From Lytechinus pictus (taxonomy: Eukaryota > Echinodermata > Echinoidea > Temnopleuroida > Toxopneustidae), in contig NC_087247.1 in assembly GCF_037042905.1 (NCBI RefSeq), positions 37,899,420 to 37,963,419 of the forward strand: a DNA stretch of 64,000 bases, given 5' to 3'. Below, piece by piece: positions 37,601 to 50,567 of this stretch (position 1 is its first letter; each line of letters starts with the position of its first letter). Both the position numbers and the translations under genes were made by a program. The notes under the pieces are model-generated. The model was not told the origin of the DNA and searched no databases. It saw only the letters and a program-made list of their open reading frames with translations.

Positions 37601-37930
37601 GAGCGTTGTGGCCCAGTAGATTAGTATCCGGACTTTGAAACAGAGGGTCGTGTGTTCATATCCAAGCCATGGCGTAGTTTCCTTCAGCAAGAAATTGATC
37701 CACATTGTGCTGCACTCAACCCAGGTGAAGAGAATGGGTACATGGCAGGAATTTATTACTTGACATGCGTGCGCGCTGTACAATCTGAGTAATTACGGCT
37801 GCCAAGCTACAGCTTGACATGATATCCAATTCCTTTGGAAGCCCGTAGAGACGTTATAATTCATAATGTGATATGCGCTATACAAGAACTGTGTATTATT
37901 TATTGTTATAATAATAATAATAATAATGAT
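37601..37930 (+). mobile_element. tRNA-derived SINE, second copy
   Basis: The head reads GTGGCCCAGTAGATTAG (A-box-like) with a B-box-like GTTCATATCC at 37,654-37,663. The body words GATCCACATTGTGCTGCACT, CAACCCAGGTG and ATGGGTACATGGCAGG parallel the 10.86 kb SINE. The 3' end GCGCTATACAAGAACTG runs into TTATTGTTATAATAATAATAA. It is more diverged in the B box than the other copy, so it is unlikely to be transcribed. Confidence 0.8.
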
Positions 37931-38123
37931 AATAATTATATTAATAGTTATATTAATTATAAAAATAATCTTAATGGTAATGGTAATAATGATATCAATA
38001 ATAATGAAACTGATACTCTTGTCATTGATTCTATTACAAGAACTGGGCTTATTACATCTACTTCTACTTGTTCTACTGCTACTATTAATTCTGCTGTGGA
38101 TGTTACAGGCATACTACTACTTA

Positions 38124-38164
<41 letters not shown>

Positions 38165-38215
38165 ATATTAATAATACTACTACTGCTACTACAACTACTA
38201 CTGCAACTACACCAG
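37912..38215. repeat. AAT then ACT compound microsatellite
   Basis: AATAATAATGATAATAAT at the SINE end passes through degenerate trinucleotides into a CTA/ACT run (about 38,112-38,165) and mixed ACT/GCT units. The 194-codon ORF across it (poly-Asn, poly-Leu) is an artefact. Confidence 0.85.
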
Positions 38216-39229
38216 TATACTCAATATTGCCATAATTACCTTTTACTACCACCACTACTATTGTTTTATATCATTATGCACAGTATAATGCAGACCGTCA
38301 TTTTGCAGTCATTCCCTTGTCGGGTAATTTCTTCCACTCGGAAGATTTTCCAGTCACTCCTAGATATACATTTGGCAAAAAAAAAAAACGATTCGCAATC
38401 ATACTATATTTACATATAATTCGAGAAAGACCCATAACAGCTGACGATTGATTTTAAATTGTCGCTTTCATTTTACGTTGCCATGGTTACCGGTAAACAT
38501 AATCGAGCGTTAAGATGAGAAAACCTAGAGCAGAGTGGATTGAGAAAAAAAATCATGCATCTCACTGCTATTGGTGTCTTTCTATACTGCAGGATGTAAT
38601 TTTAAGAGGCATATTTCTTCAATCCTTACAGTTGCCCATGCCTTTATTGCGCGCAAGGGTTGTGCACAGCTCATGGTAGTGGTCGCTCTCTACAATTCGG
38701 ACGATGTGACGTTCTTTTCCGATTTCCATCGGTCTTTTCTTTTTACTGGACAATGCTGTTGGATGATTATTGTGCCTCTGTGGTCTGTACTTTCACCCTT
38801 TTTTCCTTCAATGTTTTGGTTTTCCTTACTTAGGAAAACTGTGATCTATAAATTGCCGCATAATGATCAATGACGGTCGATACAGCGAGGATCTTTTCAT
38901 AATTATGAACCGAAATGATTACAGGAAGTCAGGTTTATTCATAGTATATGAGCCTATGACTTTTCCCATGGACAGTTCTATGTTGCTTCAGAGTCCACTT
39001 AAACATTGTATTTTATGAATGAACACTACAATTAAAGGAATTCAACACAAGATATTTCATTAAAATAATTAAAAATAGTAGTAGCTTTACAACTTTGATT
39101 TTAATTCAAGTCTGAATAGAGTTACAAAACGCGACTATTTAGTAATTTAGACTCTTACAAAAAATACAATTGCTATTTTTTTAAAATTAATTTTAATAAA
39201 TTCTAATAAAATTTTCACATGTACATGTT
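38216..39229. other. No gene accepted; X-box-like site at 38,477
   Basis: GTTGCCATGGTTAC at 38,477-38,490 is a good X-box-like palindrome. A 100-codon ORF (38,571-38,873) has no domain. Confidence 0.4.
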
Positions 39230-39384
39230 GTACATATATTATCATTTATGTTATTGTATTATCATTTATGTTTTTGTATTATGACTTACGTTTTTGTATT
39301 CATGTATTGTAAATATGTTTGTACTCTCATACCCCGAGAGGGGGTCGATAGAGTCAATAAAAGCTTACAATCTTACAATCTTAC
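39230..39384 (+). mobile_element. LINE-like 3' terminus, plus strand
   Basis: Three near copies of TTATGTTTTTGTATTATCA are followed by TGTATTGTAAATATG, CTCATACCCCGAGAGGGGG, TCGATAGAGTCAATAAAAGC and a short TTACAATC tandem tail. A diverged minus-strand relative is at 28.5 kb. The upstream coding part is absent. Confidence 0.65.
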
Positions 39385-42158
39385 GCTGTGGTGATGGGAA
39401 TTGCCTCTAAATAATTCCGCGTCATTTGATTAAAGTATTCGAATAAACCTTGTATTGTCAATTCTTGAAGCCATCGAGTGAGATCTGTTTTTCACGAAAC
39501 ATTATTAGATTAAGGTACAGGTTTTATTGGTGTCACCTGAAACATACTGTATAATACAATATAAGGCACGTAAACAAACAAAACCAAAATAACAAAATCT
39601 TCTTACATCCACGATTTCACATTATGATTGATTTGTATAATTCTAAAGATAAAACTGGATAGTATCCTAATTTATTATATAAACATATCGTGCAGCGTTA
39701 CAAAATAGTGATTAATGCAGAAACAGGAAATTTACTTTTTGAAGTGATTGTCTGGAATATGCCTTATGCACGATTTACTTAAAGTCTCAATCGATTATCT
39801 GTAACTATAGGTATAGCACAAGAGAAGAATAATAAATGAAAAGAAGAAAGTTCACACTTTTGTGTTTAGTGAGTTTTGACAAATCCAAAATGAATAATGC
39901 TCTGCTGATACGAAAACAGGTTGCACCCAACATAACGATATCTGCATGTGCTAAGATAAATAGAGAACAAATGGAATACGTCTTATGACTAAGTGGTAGA
40001 GGAAAGGCAGGTCTTGCCTCTTTTTTATCTTCGAGGTAAATTTCGTTGGATGTACTAAAATACGTTGATCGTCTATTAACCAAATATATATATAGACAAT
40101 TACACAACTTATTCTGACTTCAGGTTTTGATGCAAAAGGAGGGCATTTTGTATTCAGATCATCTCTTCCCGTGAGAGGAGACAAACCATTCTATCTAGAA
40201 ACACTGATACCTGTTTAATGAAATCATCGATCAAAAATATCAAGTTGTCTTGAATTAAAGGTAATGAGAATAACAAGGCATGAATACTACTTTAGCTTTG
40301 TATCTATTCGTATTGCCCCAAAATAAATGATCTGACATTTTAGTCTGGATTTTCATTATTTTGACTATTAGGCGTCTTATATTTTGGAGTGAGAGAAACA
40401 AGGCTTAAATTATATTGTTGTTAGCTTGAATTTGAATAGCGATGGTAAAACACGATAAAGCCTTATCTGTTACTTTTGTTTGTTTGGAAATCGTGAAACA
40501 TGTTTCGCCTTTCTACCATATTTTACATATTTCTTTGAATTTAGCGCTATAAAGTACATTTTGCTTTTATCTATCGCGTCAGATGGAAAATAATGATTGT
40601 TATGATCTTGACTATCTTCTAAAATAACAACTTTTTTTTCAATTATATTTCTAGTAGGCCTGCTGGTTGAAAAAAAAATCTTCGTTTTCCTCATATTAAC
40701 CTCAAAAGAATGAAGTTCGCCCCTTGTTCAAGTAGTACGAAGTCAGTACTAATGGGATTTTCGTACAGATGCAGTTTCTTCTTTTTTTCGCTTGAAAACA
40801 TGCAGAAGCATTAGGATGATGCCTGAGGCTCGTTAATCCAATCAATTCAAAGGTGGTTTAATGTGGGTTGGTACAAAGCCGGTTACAAAACGTTCTCTGC
40901 CAAATACAGAGGTACTATGGCCCGTCTGGCAAAGCTCGATCCCAAATTTAGAAATATGATTTGAGATAAAGATTTATTCGAGTTTAATTGGAATATATCG
41001 GTATTGATTGTAACAGAGGGCTTGTGGTTTTGGGAAGGCTTGAGATTTTTTCAAAATATTTTTGTTTTGTTTTTTGTTAAATCATTGTATAGCATACATA
41101 GGCAATATCACAATTTTTTATTGAAATTCCTTGAATATAATATATTATGGCTATTGTAGATACGACTTATTTCGAATTTATGACATTAATATGAAACATT
41201 ACATTTTGTTGGTATAAGACCCAAAATATTTTTGGGTTGCTTCTAAATAAAACTTTTGAATTCAATAAAATGCACCTCATCAACTCCCACTTTCCTCTAA
41301 AATGTTATATCTTTATTCCACTTATGCCAAGTGATTATATTAATATCTGCTGTTATTTTTCTCTTATCTCCTCTTTATTCAGTCTTTATCTCGTATGTTT
41401 CCTCGACATAAGCTTAAACAAAAGATACAACCAATAATACAATACATAGCAATCAGTATATGGAAACAACAAGATTTAAGTTTTATATCAAGATTGATTG
41501 GATTACTTCACATGATACGGCAGTTTTTATTAAATCTTGTTCGACATGTTCTTGATTTTCCGGTTTTTTTTTTCAACAACCCTAGTTTTGAAATACTGCA
41601 TCAATTTTAACGAAATACCTTAATCAGTATGCAGGTCATCTTTGTCTTGAAAAAAATATATGATTAGCTTTTTGAATAGAATTCTAGTAATAATTAATAT
41701 TTATAAAGCGCTTTAAACAAAAGTTGAAAGCGCTGTGTAAACAAAAATCAAATATAATCGTATAATTGATAATTCCCCTACTTCTTTTGACTTTCAGACT
41801 TGAATTTTGTAAATCTGAAAATTTCAAGCAGAAATGTTTATAAAGTCATGGAGGGGTCATTCACACTGATGCCAAGAAGGTTACAATATGATGCAGCAAA
41901 TGAGATAAACATCCTAATAAAGGTTTGGTGGGAATCCATTCAAAGAATAACTAAATTATAGGATAAAGTGACGTCACATGGAAGCGCAACTTCCCATACC
42001 ATTTTCTCAGAAAAGGATATATCTATTATTACCTTTGCATTAAACATATCCTTGGGCATATTATTTCATCAATTGTTCTATTTTTTATTTATCGCGAATC
42101 ATTAAAAATGGAAATTTGATTCATTTATATTACATGGCAAGGGTCAACTGATCTCATG
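39385..42158. other. No gene seen
   Basis: AT-rich. At 41,690-41,740, TTATAAAGCGCTTTAAA..AAGCGCTGTG resembles the extreme 3' end of a LINE or SINE on the minus strand. The short ORFs lack domains. Confidence 0.45.
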
Positions 42159-42356
42159 CACTGCAACAAATTCCTGTGTTGATTTACCATCAGCCCCGGA
42201 ATCTATATTATGTCCATTATACATGTATATACAACACCAATTAGTATTAAAACAGCATCGGTTTGATTCCAAACTGGTGTTGTTTAACACTTCTCGGTGT
42301 GGACATGATATAGATTCCGGGCAGTTGGTAAATCAACACCGGAGTTTTGCAATGTG
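42159..42356. mobile_element. CACTGCAA-ended element, copy 2
   Basis: CACTGCAACAAATTCCTG on the left is answered by GGAGTTTTGCAATGTG on the right. The inner words GTTGATTTACCA..AGCCCCGGAATCTATA and TATAGATTCCGGGC..TGGTAAATCAAC are near-perfect inverse copies. It is clearly related to the 11,571-11,809 element. Confidence 0.85.
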
Positions 42357-42539
42357 TGATGTCACAAAACGAAAGTTTTAAAAATTAATAATTTTGATTG
42401 TCTATGATGGATTTTCGTGAAACTTTCATTTCTATTTTTTCTCTCATTGTTTTGCTTTTATAAACACCAACTTAGCATCGGAATGGACTTATCTTTAAAA
42501 AGACAATGTCGTATATATTCTTTTCTTTAGAATAAGACT

Positions 42540-42780
42540 AGTGGCGTAATGAGCGAAAAACTTTGAAAGGGCCAAGTATGGCGGTTGGCGCAAATGATCT
42601 AAAAAGATGTGAGCGAGCGAAGCGAACGTGCATTAAAAAATGTACCTTTCTAATAAAAACATCTTATTTTGGGGAAGATTTCGACGTAATATTAAGAAGA
42701 TAGCATAGTATTTCACTCTTTCCTTCTTTTCTTTCTTTTACTTTTATTGGGGGGGGGGTCGTGAAACTTTATGGGAGGCC
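42540..42780 (+). mobile_element. AGTGGCGTA family copy lacking the right end
   Basis: AGTGGCGTAATGAGCGAAAAA, GAAAGGGCC, a GTGAGCGAGCGAAGCGAACG word, a GATTTCGACGTAATATTAAG segment, a T/C tract and a G run then GTCGTGAAA follow the family order. The TACGCCACT terminus is not seen. Confidence 0.75.
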
Positions 42781-44378
42781 ATGATTGTCGTGATCGTTGA
42801 TCTGCATGGGTGATGCTGTTCTTTCTCGTGCCTTGTAACATTAGTGGATACGTTCCCATCTGTAGTGTTCAATTCTACGTGCAAAGTAATTGATTAACAT
42901 TGACAACTAACACCAATTAAAGTAATAGGCCTATCACTTATATAAGAAATTATGCAATTTATACCAACTGTTCACGCAGCAAACTTAGACCGTCAATCAA
43001 AACTATGAATTGACTAAAAATAAATGGCTTGCAACCATTACAACCGCTTCATGATTAGACTGATTTTTTTCTTTCTCACCGTCTTTCTTTGTTCATTTCT
43101 TTCTTACTTTCTTACATTTTTTCCTTTTCATCTTTTCTCCCTCTACCTGTCTCTTTCTATTTCGTTCTCTCCCCTTGCTTTTCTCCCTCTCTTTCTTTCC
43201 GTCTCTACAACTGTCCTCCTGCCCTTTCCTTCCTTATCATGCTTATTGTGTGGCGCTGATGCAAGATGATTGTAATGTCCTCACAATCATGACAGTAATC
43301 AGAAAAGGTGTGCCGAGAATGCGATCATTGTATAGCCAGGTATGTATGTATCATTTAACACATTGCAATAATGCAAATCAAACAAAATGGCGCACGAAAT
43401 AAAACGAAGTAAGCAATCAAAACCCTCTATGGTAGTCACGATATACTCTCAACTCAAGCTGAGCCCTTCATCACCTCTATCAAACTTACCCTTCAATAAT
43501 TTTTTTCACCAAGAGCGTGACTTTCACCTCTTTTCTCGACGGCCGTCCTCATTCCGTTCTTTCATCAATCATTGATATCGTTATTAAACTGTCCAAACAC
43601 TTGCGGTAATCGAAAGTTCACAAGAAAAAGTTCCGTCAATCAAATATATTTGTTTGACGTAAGAGAAAAGTTAGACTGAACATACCCGGAGTAAGACGAT
43701 AGAAGTAAACACAGAAGTGTGAGTATGTGATGTAATTGACAATGAACCCAAGGCTTCCCCTGCATCAGAACTTTTTATGAGCAAACATTTTGAGGCCTGA
43801 AGGAAACGAAAGCCTCACATATTTCCTTAATTTTGTTCATTGTTAAAAATTCTTTTGCAAAAGGAATGTGTCTCGCTGATGCATGAGTGAGTTCCGGAAG
43901 TTTAACTGAGTTAAAAGATCCCAAACATCGCATTGTCGGTCGACGCGTGAAAGAGACAGAAATGCAACAAACTGGAATGTTAAAAAATAGCGATGTAAGT
44001 CATCATGGCAAGACGAAGAGAGATAGAGAGAGCAGTGGAAATAAACGTTACGACAAATAAGACATAGGTCTGTGGGAGGGGGGCCTTGGGACTCAAGCAC
44101 CCCTTTTCCCACCCATAAAACTAAATACGATTATGATTGTGCACTTTAAAACTGAAGATAGTCATAAATGCATGTGTCTAAAATTGCGTAAACCAAAATA
44201 AATCAAGTAATATAATGTAGCAACTACTTACTATCACAATTGGCATGATTAGACACATAACACAGTAGATGTCCCAAAAGGAAGAAGAATAACAAAATGT
44301 CTACTAACGAAATAATACATACATGTAGTCTGTTTATACGCTATAGAATTCAACAGTGCTCATAAATAAACCCGCTAC
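42781..44378. other. No gene seen; C/T tract
   Basis: A pyrimidine tract at about 43,060-43,225 gives overlapping ORFs without domains. The remainder is unassigned. Confidence 0.5.
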
Positions 44379-44382
44379 TTAA

Positions 44383-45102
44383 ACTTTAGAAGATGTTAGG
44401 ACGTCAAAGGTAAGGTCAAAATCGGATTACAAATAACGAAGTTATTGAATTTTAAAGATTTGCATTATTCTGGTGAAACAGTTCTAGGCATGTCTTCATG
44501 ATTATTCATTAGGTGGGCTGATGATGTCATAACCCCACTTGTTCTTTTGTATTTTATTATATGAAATTAGGTTTATTCAAAAATGTTCTACCAATAACTA
44601 AAACAGTTGAATTGACAACTGATTAAGCAGGGGCCGCGGAACGGTTTTCAAAGTGGGGGGGGGGGGGGCTGACCATGCAATAAATAACAATCATATAGTA
44701 ATTTTTACGTTTTTGTACACGGTTTTTTTAAAAAGTGGGGGACTGAAGCCCCCCCCCCCCCCCCCCCCCCCCCGCGGCACCTGTTAAGTGCATTAGTTAT
44801 TTATTGCCGCAACTTATTTTATCATAATGGAGACACATCATTTACATATGTATGAAAAAATGTAACAATTATGATTTCACGTAATAACATAAGAAAAAGG
44901 AAAGTGGGGATGTGACATCATCAGCCCACCTAATGAATATTCATGACGATGTGCATATAACCGTTTTCAAAAAATGTTGATAAACTTTGAAATTCAATAA
45001 CTTCGTTTTTTTATATCTGATTTTCATAAAATTTCAGCATTTGGCTCTGTGAATTTTACTTTATTTATTTAGATAAAAATATTTTCAGCCCGGACCATCC
45101 CT
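44383..45102. mobile_element. TTAA-flanked palindromic element with a nested insert
   Basis: TTAA stands at 44,379-44,382 and 45,103-45,106. The left arm ACGAAGTTATTGAATTTTAAAG, CATGATTATTCATTAGGTGGGCTGATGATGTCA and the right arm are near-perfect inverse copies. CTGATGATGTCAT..CTTTTGTATTTTATTATATGAAAT is shared with the 58.9 kb element. A different element is nested at 44,628-44,783. The extreme left end is poorly conserved. Confidence 0.75.
44628..44783. mobile_element. CAGGGG-ended element, copy 2, nested
   Basis: It starts CAGGGGCCGCGGAACGG and ends GCGGCACCTG, flanked by a 5-bp duplication TTAAG (44,623-44,627 and 44,784-44,788). The inner text GGTTTTCAAAGTGGGGG and GCTGACCATGCAA is the reverse complement of the 1,884 copy. 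Long G and C runs lie inside. Confidence 0.8.
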
Positions 45103-45106
45103 TTAA

Positions 45107-46740
45107 GCTACTGTTGAGACGCTTTCCTGCTGTCTTCGTTATTTTTACTCTGTGTCCTTGTTCTTGTTTCTTTTGTCACAAAACTTAGGAATTCTCAGAT
45201 TTGCAACAAGGAAATATTTCTGTTACATTTTAACCTAGAATCCTGAAGAACTATAATTCCATGACGTCGATGTGACCATTTATACTAATACGTCTTCACA
45301 CAGAACGGATAGGTGTTATTGCATTCACAAACAAGAGAGACTGGCGGACATAGACACACGGAGAGGGTGCGGGATGGAGAGAGAGAGAGAGAGAGGGGGG
45401 GCAATCAGAGGGAGAGGGGGAGTGGGAGCATCTGAATAGAATATTAGTTTGAATTCCCAGTGTCTGCATAAGCATGTCAAAGTTATACAACTTAGCAACT
45501 TTAACAAATTATAATTGATCAAATGAATAATTAAACAATGGAAGAAATAAATAAATCAGTAAATAGATAATATAAATGAATGAATGAATATCAGTAAACA
45601 AAAAAGCAAATATAGACATTTTAAAGGAGTATCATTGACCTACTAGTAGGTCCATGGAAGTATGAAGGGACAAATAAAACATAATAAATCTGTTAAACGT
45701 TCGGGAATATTATTTCAAAATCAAGGACTCTTTCAAAAAAATACCTTGAGACTTCATTACTATCACAATTAGGTGATGTGCCTAAGTAGTGTATCGTTAT
45801 AAATGAATTGTGATTGCTCAACAGGGAGTTACAAATCAATATGAGATAATCTAATAGTAAAGAAAACATATGCAATAAGAACGCTTTCATTTGTATAACT
45901 TATCTTACGTCATTATGTTTTAATTGAAAAGTACAAATATTTAAGAAAGCAATTGGTGATAACAAGTTATAATGATAAAAAGTCTTTACGTACGATTATC
46001 AACACATATACACTACCTTATATTGGAATTTAATTGCATTTTGAATTTGTTAATGTTTGCGAAAGCACAATAATGAAAGTGATTGAGCTGGTATAATATC
46101 AAGAAACATCAAGAGCCTATCTTTCTTTAATGAGAACAGGAAACTATATAGGGAAGAATAGATACTGATACAATAAAATTAATTGATCTATAAAAAGGCT
46201 GAACAAAAGTGAAAGATAAAGAGTTTATGACAATGCAATGCGATTATATCAACATACATTTTATTTGTATTGTTAATTCATTTATTTTCACAGGATTTTT
46301 TTAAAACTTCACTATTACGATCACTCATATTCTCATGATAAATGTTATAAGAACTAATTATTATTTATAGCTAGTTATGATAGATAATCATCATGTTTAT
46401 TCTATATTTGATGATGTTCTCAGCTTTGTAATACCTTTTTTTCACTACATGTAATTCCTTCGTCTATTCTCTCTTTCCTTTTCCGTTTTCTGTTACATTT
46501 TTGTGGGTTCTATTTCATGTTTATTTTATATGTATTTTTCTCCTTCGATCTTTACCAGCCGTCTCCCTTGCTCTCGGTATCATATATGCATCCACAGAGA
46601 GGGCCTATACCTTTTTTCTCACTCTTTAATATATGAATTATGAAGATCCATTTAAATTGTCAATGATCAAAGTGTCATTGCTGTATGGAATGCCCAGGTT
46701 GAATGCAGTATGAATTAACATACAGTGTGGTTTGGAGTTA
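45107..46740. other. No gene seen; GA tract at 45.38 kb
   Basis: A GA/G-rich tract lies at about 45,375-45,425. A TGAATGAATGAATA run lies near 45,575. Otherwise AT-rich without features. Confidence 0.5.
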
Positions 46741-46749
46741 CGCTATATA

Positions 46750-46855
46750 CAGTCATTCCAACGAAACCGACTCCAGAACGATCAAAGCTATTACATTATT
46801 TCCAATGTCATGCATCATCGGTCGGCTTGGAATTGGTTTTGTTGGTGCGAAGGCA
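46750..46855. repeat. Short inverted-repeat element related to the 19.0-19.8 kb repeat
   Basis: CCAACGAAACCGACTCC..GATCAAAG, TACATTATTTCCAATGTCATG and CATCGGTCGGCTTGGAATTGG follow the order of the 19.0-19.8 kb inverted repeat, but with no element between the CAATGTCAT and CATCGGTCGG segments. The outer words are imperfect inverse copies. Confidence 0.55.
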
Positions 46856-48174
46856 TCACACAAGTCATCGCTTTTCTCGTCGTATTCAGCATATCATTCC
46901 TTGCGCTTACGAAACCAAGGAAGATTGATATAGAATCAGTTTCCCCAACCCTAATCTATTCATCTAGAATTAACGGAAAATTCCGCCCATATTTGTGATA
47001 TTTTTGACTATATTTTTGTTTTTCTTTTCCATCATCAGCAAATGAATAAAAAATATAAATATCAATTGAAATTTTAGCAAACTGACAAAAAAAATGTACT
47101 TATTATTTTTGTGATCCAAAAATCTGCAACAATTTGTTATTGCCATGTGAGCCCACCATCCATTTGAGTACGAATTTCGCAAGATCATAAATTATTCTTT
47201 ATTTCGATGGTCGATCCCTATTTTTTTATATAAGAATAGGCATATATATGTATCAATCAATTTTCTCGACAGAAAAAGGAAAATTCAAGATTGTTTAGTC
47301 CTTGATTTATAAATACTCAACAATGAAATCATTACTGTTTGATCAAAAGTTAATAAAAAATAACTCTTGTTTCATCCATTTTGAATGACCAATGAAACAC
47401 AGGCGCGCTGGTGGTTGTAAGGGTTAGAAGACCCGACCCCCCTTAAAAGAAATAGATAATTAAGTGAATAACAAATAAGTAAATAGTGAATAAGAAAATA
47501 AAAAATAAAACAAAATGATGATTGTATCCAAATTACAGAATCAGCCACTCATGTTTTACATTGAATGAACCATTGATTGAATAAAAGAAATATTTTCTCA
47601 GAGTAGAAATCCACCTTTAAGATGTAAATGATAGAGGAAATATTTTAAGGAGCATGAATCGTATCAATCGCTTCAAAGCATTTCTGGCAAACCGGGTGAT
47701 AGTTTCGTTGCTTTCATATTGATGTTGGATTTCGATGTTACAGCGGGAGTTGTCACTCGAGCTTTTTGTCTGCTTCAAGCACATTTCTTCCTCCTTTTCT
47801 CATTTTTCTTCCTTTCCCTCTTCATCCTCTCTCCTTTTCCATCTCCCTCATCCCACATATTGACTTTGTTCAATCTCCATTTCCGATCCTCCCTCTCTTT
47901 CAGTCTCTCCCTATCGTCTCGCTCCATTTTTCTGTTTGCCATGCTCCTCGATCTTCTCGTCATTCATATAAAAATTTAGCGCATTTCATATCTATGCAAA
48001 ATCATTGTTCTACGTTTTGCGCATAAAATAGAGTCTCACCTTGTAATGTTCTTGAAATAGCAATATTTGCGCTTCATTCGATGAGGAACTAATTCTGTGC
48101 AGCTATTGATACCATCATGTTTAATTCCCAGTAGGTAATTGCCAGTGAAATTAACCTTTTCATATCAATTCGAA
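46856..48174. other. No gene seen; pyrimidine tract at 47.8 kb
   Basis: A C/T tract at about 47,790-47,930 gives ORFs on both strands that are compositional. Otherwise AT-rich. Confidence 0.5.
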
Positions 48175-48305
48175 ACCATGCACAAACTATCGTCGCAGCT
48201 AGTACAGCTAAAACCGTCTCTGGACCGATTGAATATAATGCATTATTTGAATGACATACCATCGGTCGGTTTGGAATCGTTCTTGTTGCTGTCTGTGACT
48301 GGGAC
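48175..48305. repeat. Second short relative of the 19.0-19.8 kb repeat
   Basis: CTGGACCGATTGAA, ATGCATTATTTGAATGACAT and CATCGGTCGGTTTGGAATCG parallel the 46.75 kb copy. A 74-codon minus ORF over it is not credible. Confidence 0.45.
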
Positions 48306-49848
48306 TTGACCATTATTTTGAAGACAAATATTTTAGGAATGGATAGGGCCTATATAACACAACCATTATACTGTCAAACAGGCTTCTTAATGTAACTGCA
48401 ATGCAACGTAGGCTTTAATTTTGAACAATATGTAATTCCTCTTAAAACTATGCCTACTTTAGAAAATTATGCTTCGGGCTAACCATGGAATTTTGATTTA
48501 TTTTTTAATCGAACAAAATGGAAAATAATTTTTAGAGAGCACAAAGTTAGCACCCTGTGTATGACTCTTAAAAAGCGGTATAAAACAAATCAGTTCAAAT
48601 GTGAAAACTGTACGCCTGTTATCTTCAATCAGTTAAAACTCACAAAATATTTAAGGTGATAACACAGGTACAGTATAAAGAGGCATTACAACCACATAAA
48701 AAATCTATATTGCCATTGCAATGATCATTTACATGCATTATTCATTAAAAATTGTTTAGATTTAAATCTCGTCACAAACCTTTGCTATTCAGCCCATTCA
48801 TCAAAAAATAAATAAATAATAAGTTTGCCAGCAAAAGAGGGAAAATTGCACCTTACCCGATCAAAATGTATGTATCATTTTCGTGAAGAAAGCAATATAT
48901 ATGTAGATAGGACTCGAAGGAAGTGCATGAAAGAAACTGAAAATCTTAGTTGGGATAGCATCCCATCTCTTCGGTATAGAAATTATTGCGTAGCATCTCT
49001 TCCAGAGCCCTCAACACGTTTTAATGCCCACAGTTAAACGAATTTAGTTTAGTCGTCTCCAGCAAAATCATTCACATTGATCAGTGACATTCCGATTCCT
49101 GAATGAAAGTAGTTCAGTTCAGCCCTTGGATAATCACCTTTCTGTATAAAAAGTAGTAGTTCACAGATTCAACAACATGCAAAATATAGATGAGCACTCG
49201 TCTCCTTAATTCCAAGATGAAGTTTAATCAAGATATGTCAGATATGTAATAATAATCTATGCATGAACATTTCTCACCTGCATCAGATATGCATGGTAAG
49301 TTAGCACACGGATAAAAGCGTTAACAATGATGAACGTTGCAAATATTCCTATTGCCCTGACAAAAAATAAGTGTAGGAGGTACTATTTACATTATATTGC
49401 ACATACCTTCCTGTGTCAAGTTTGTTCCTTGATCTCCAAGGAACGAATAATATACTCTTTCTAAATCATGTGGGTGTGTTGTTTAACAAAAGTACCTCGA
49501 ATAGTAAGACTGGGCATTATCGTGGTAAGATTTTCGTACAATCAGCATGATCAGGGGAGATTATCCACATGGCCACCAGGTATCCATGAATATTGCCATT
49601 TGAAGTTTTGAACACTTTCTTGATTGTGTCATTATTTTCAATTCTACTTTGGTATATTTTGCAACACCATTTTTTGACATTAAGTGATCATCTTGAGAGC
49701 CGTTTGCAATGCTGATACAGGATTTTAATTGGAGAAAGAATTTTCATTTGTAGGTCGGGTTCACAACAGAACATTGCATGAGTCATTATATTCCTGTAAT
49801 AATAATTATGAATGATTGCATGAAGGCGCTGCAAATTTTGTGCGATGA
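48306..49848. other. 3' flank of the minus-strand gene; no polyadenylation signal chosen
   Basis: The 3' UTR of the LRR-pseudocaspase gene should lie here on the minus strand. I see no canonical AATAAA close to the stop codon; a weak AATATAATG lies at about 49,786-49,794 on the minus strand. No other gene is seen. Confidence 0.35.
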
Positions 49849-50567
49849 TCATGGACTTGCCATTCCAAGGCTACTTGTGGGAGTTGCCATTATGGTGGGT
49901 ACACTCAGGTAAAGATTGTACTTGAGAGAAGACTGAATGATGGGCTTCACTGAAGTAGTCTGACCATCAACAGTGGCGATTTGTATCGTTCTTACTTCAC
50001 TATGAACAGCAGTAACGACGTCAAGAATGTTGAGTTTCCGGGCATACTTCTCCATCATTCCGAAAAGGACGTTGACATAGAGGGTGTACATATCTCGCAG
50101 GGACTCGCATATGGCGGCGGGTGGTACCATGGCAACCGTTAACAAGAAGTCATCATCTTCAGGGATGAGTGAACCCTTTGGGTCCATCAACGATCTGGGT
50201 GAGCGCTTATTTCTCTCTGTTTCATTCGGAGACACGGCAGGACTTCGCGATGAAGCAGATGACCTTGGTGCGTTGTCCGGATGCTTGTCCAAGATCTGCA
50301 GGAAGAATAATTTAGGTTTCTCCGCCAGAGTTGGACAGTTTTCACGGGTAAAGATGTCCATGAGTTGCTTGACGTCGACTGATATGCCATCGGGTCCGAT
50401 CACCTTTCCCTGACCACCGTAAGACAAGACGCAGACCATGAGACAGTCAAAGTAAGAGTGGTCTTCGAGACTGAGGAAGCGAAGAGCTGAGATAATGTCG
50501 AGGGACATCAAACCGCGCATCATCCTCACGTTGAAACCGAGCTTCAGGAGAACTGAACGCAGATAAT
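49849..50567 (-). CDS. LRR-pseudocaspase, exon 2: caspase p20 remainder and p10
   Basis: This exon encodes residues 308-546 of the fusion protein and ends in TGA at 49,849-49,851. The acceptor TTATTATTTTCAG is followed by a phase that joins exon 1 exactly. The order is that of initiator caspases: LKLGFNV (316-321), DHSYFDC (343-349), VCVLSYGG (352-359), GPDG (365-368), FTRENCP (380-386), KPKLFFLQ (391-398), a Ser/Pro-rich linker (403-443), then a p10-like domain with DDDFLLTVA (445-453), SLRD (463-466), T.Y...LF, LDVVTAV and QSSL (519-522). The catalytic His of the SHG motif is Tyr357, and the catalytic Cys of QACxG is Leu400 (QILDK). Hydrolysis is therefore not expected. By analogy with c-FLIP it could act as a scaffold or decoy for an active caspase; that role is inferred. 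The closest resemblance is to caspase-8/10. The single AGT array in the preceding intron is non-coding. Confidence 0.88.

Noticed and set aside
37835..38419. 194-codon ORF with poly-Asn and poly-Leu
   Set aside because: It is a translation of AAT and ACT microsatellite next to a SINE tail.
50084..50413. Plus-strand 109-codon ORF inside the caspase exon
   Set aside because: Antisense shadow of the pseudocaspase coding sequence.
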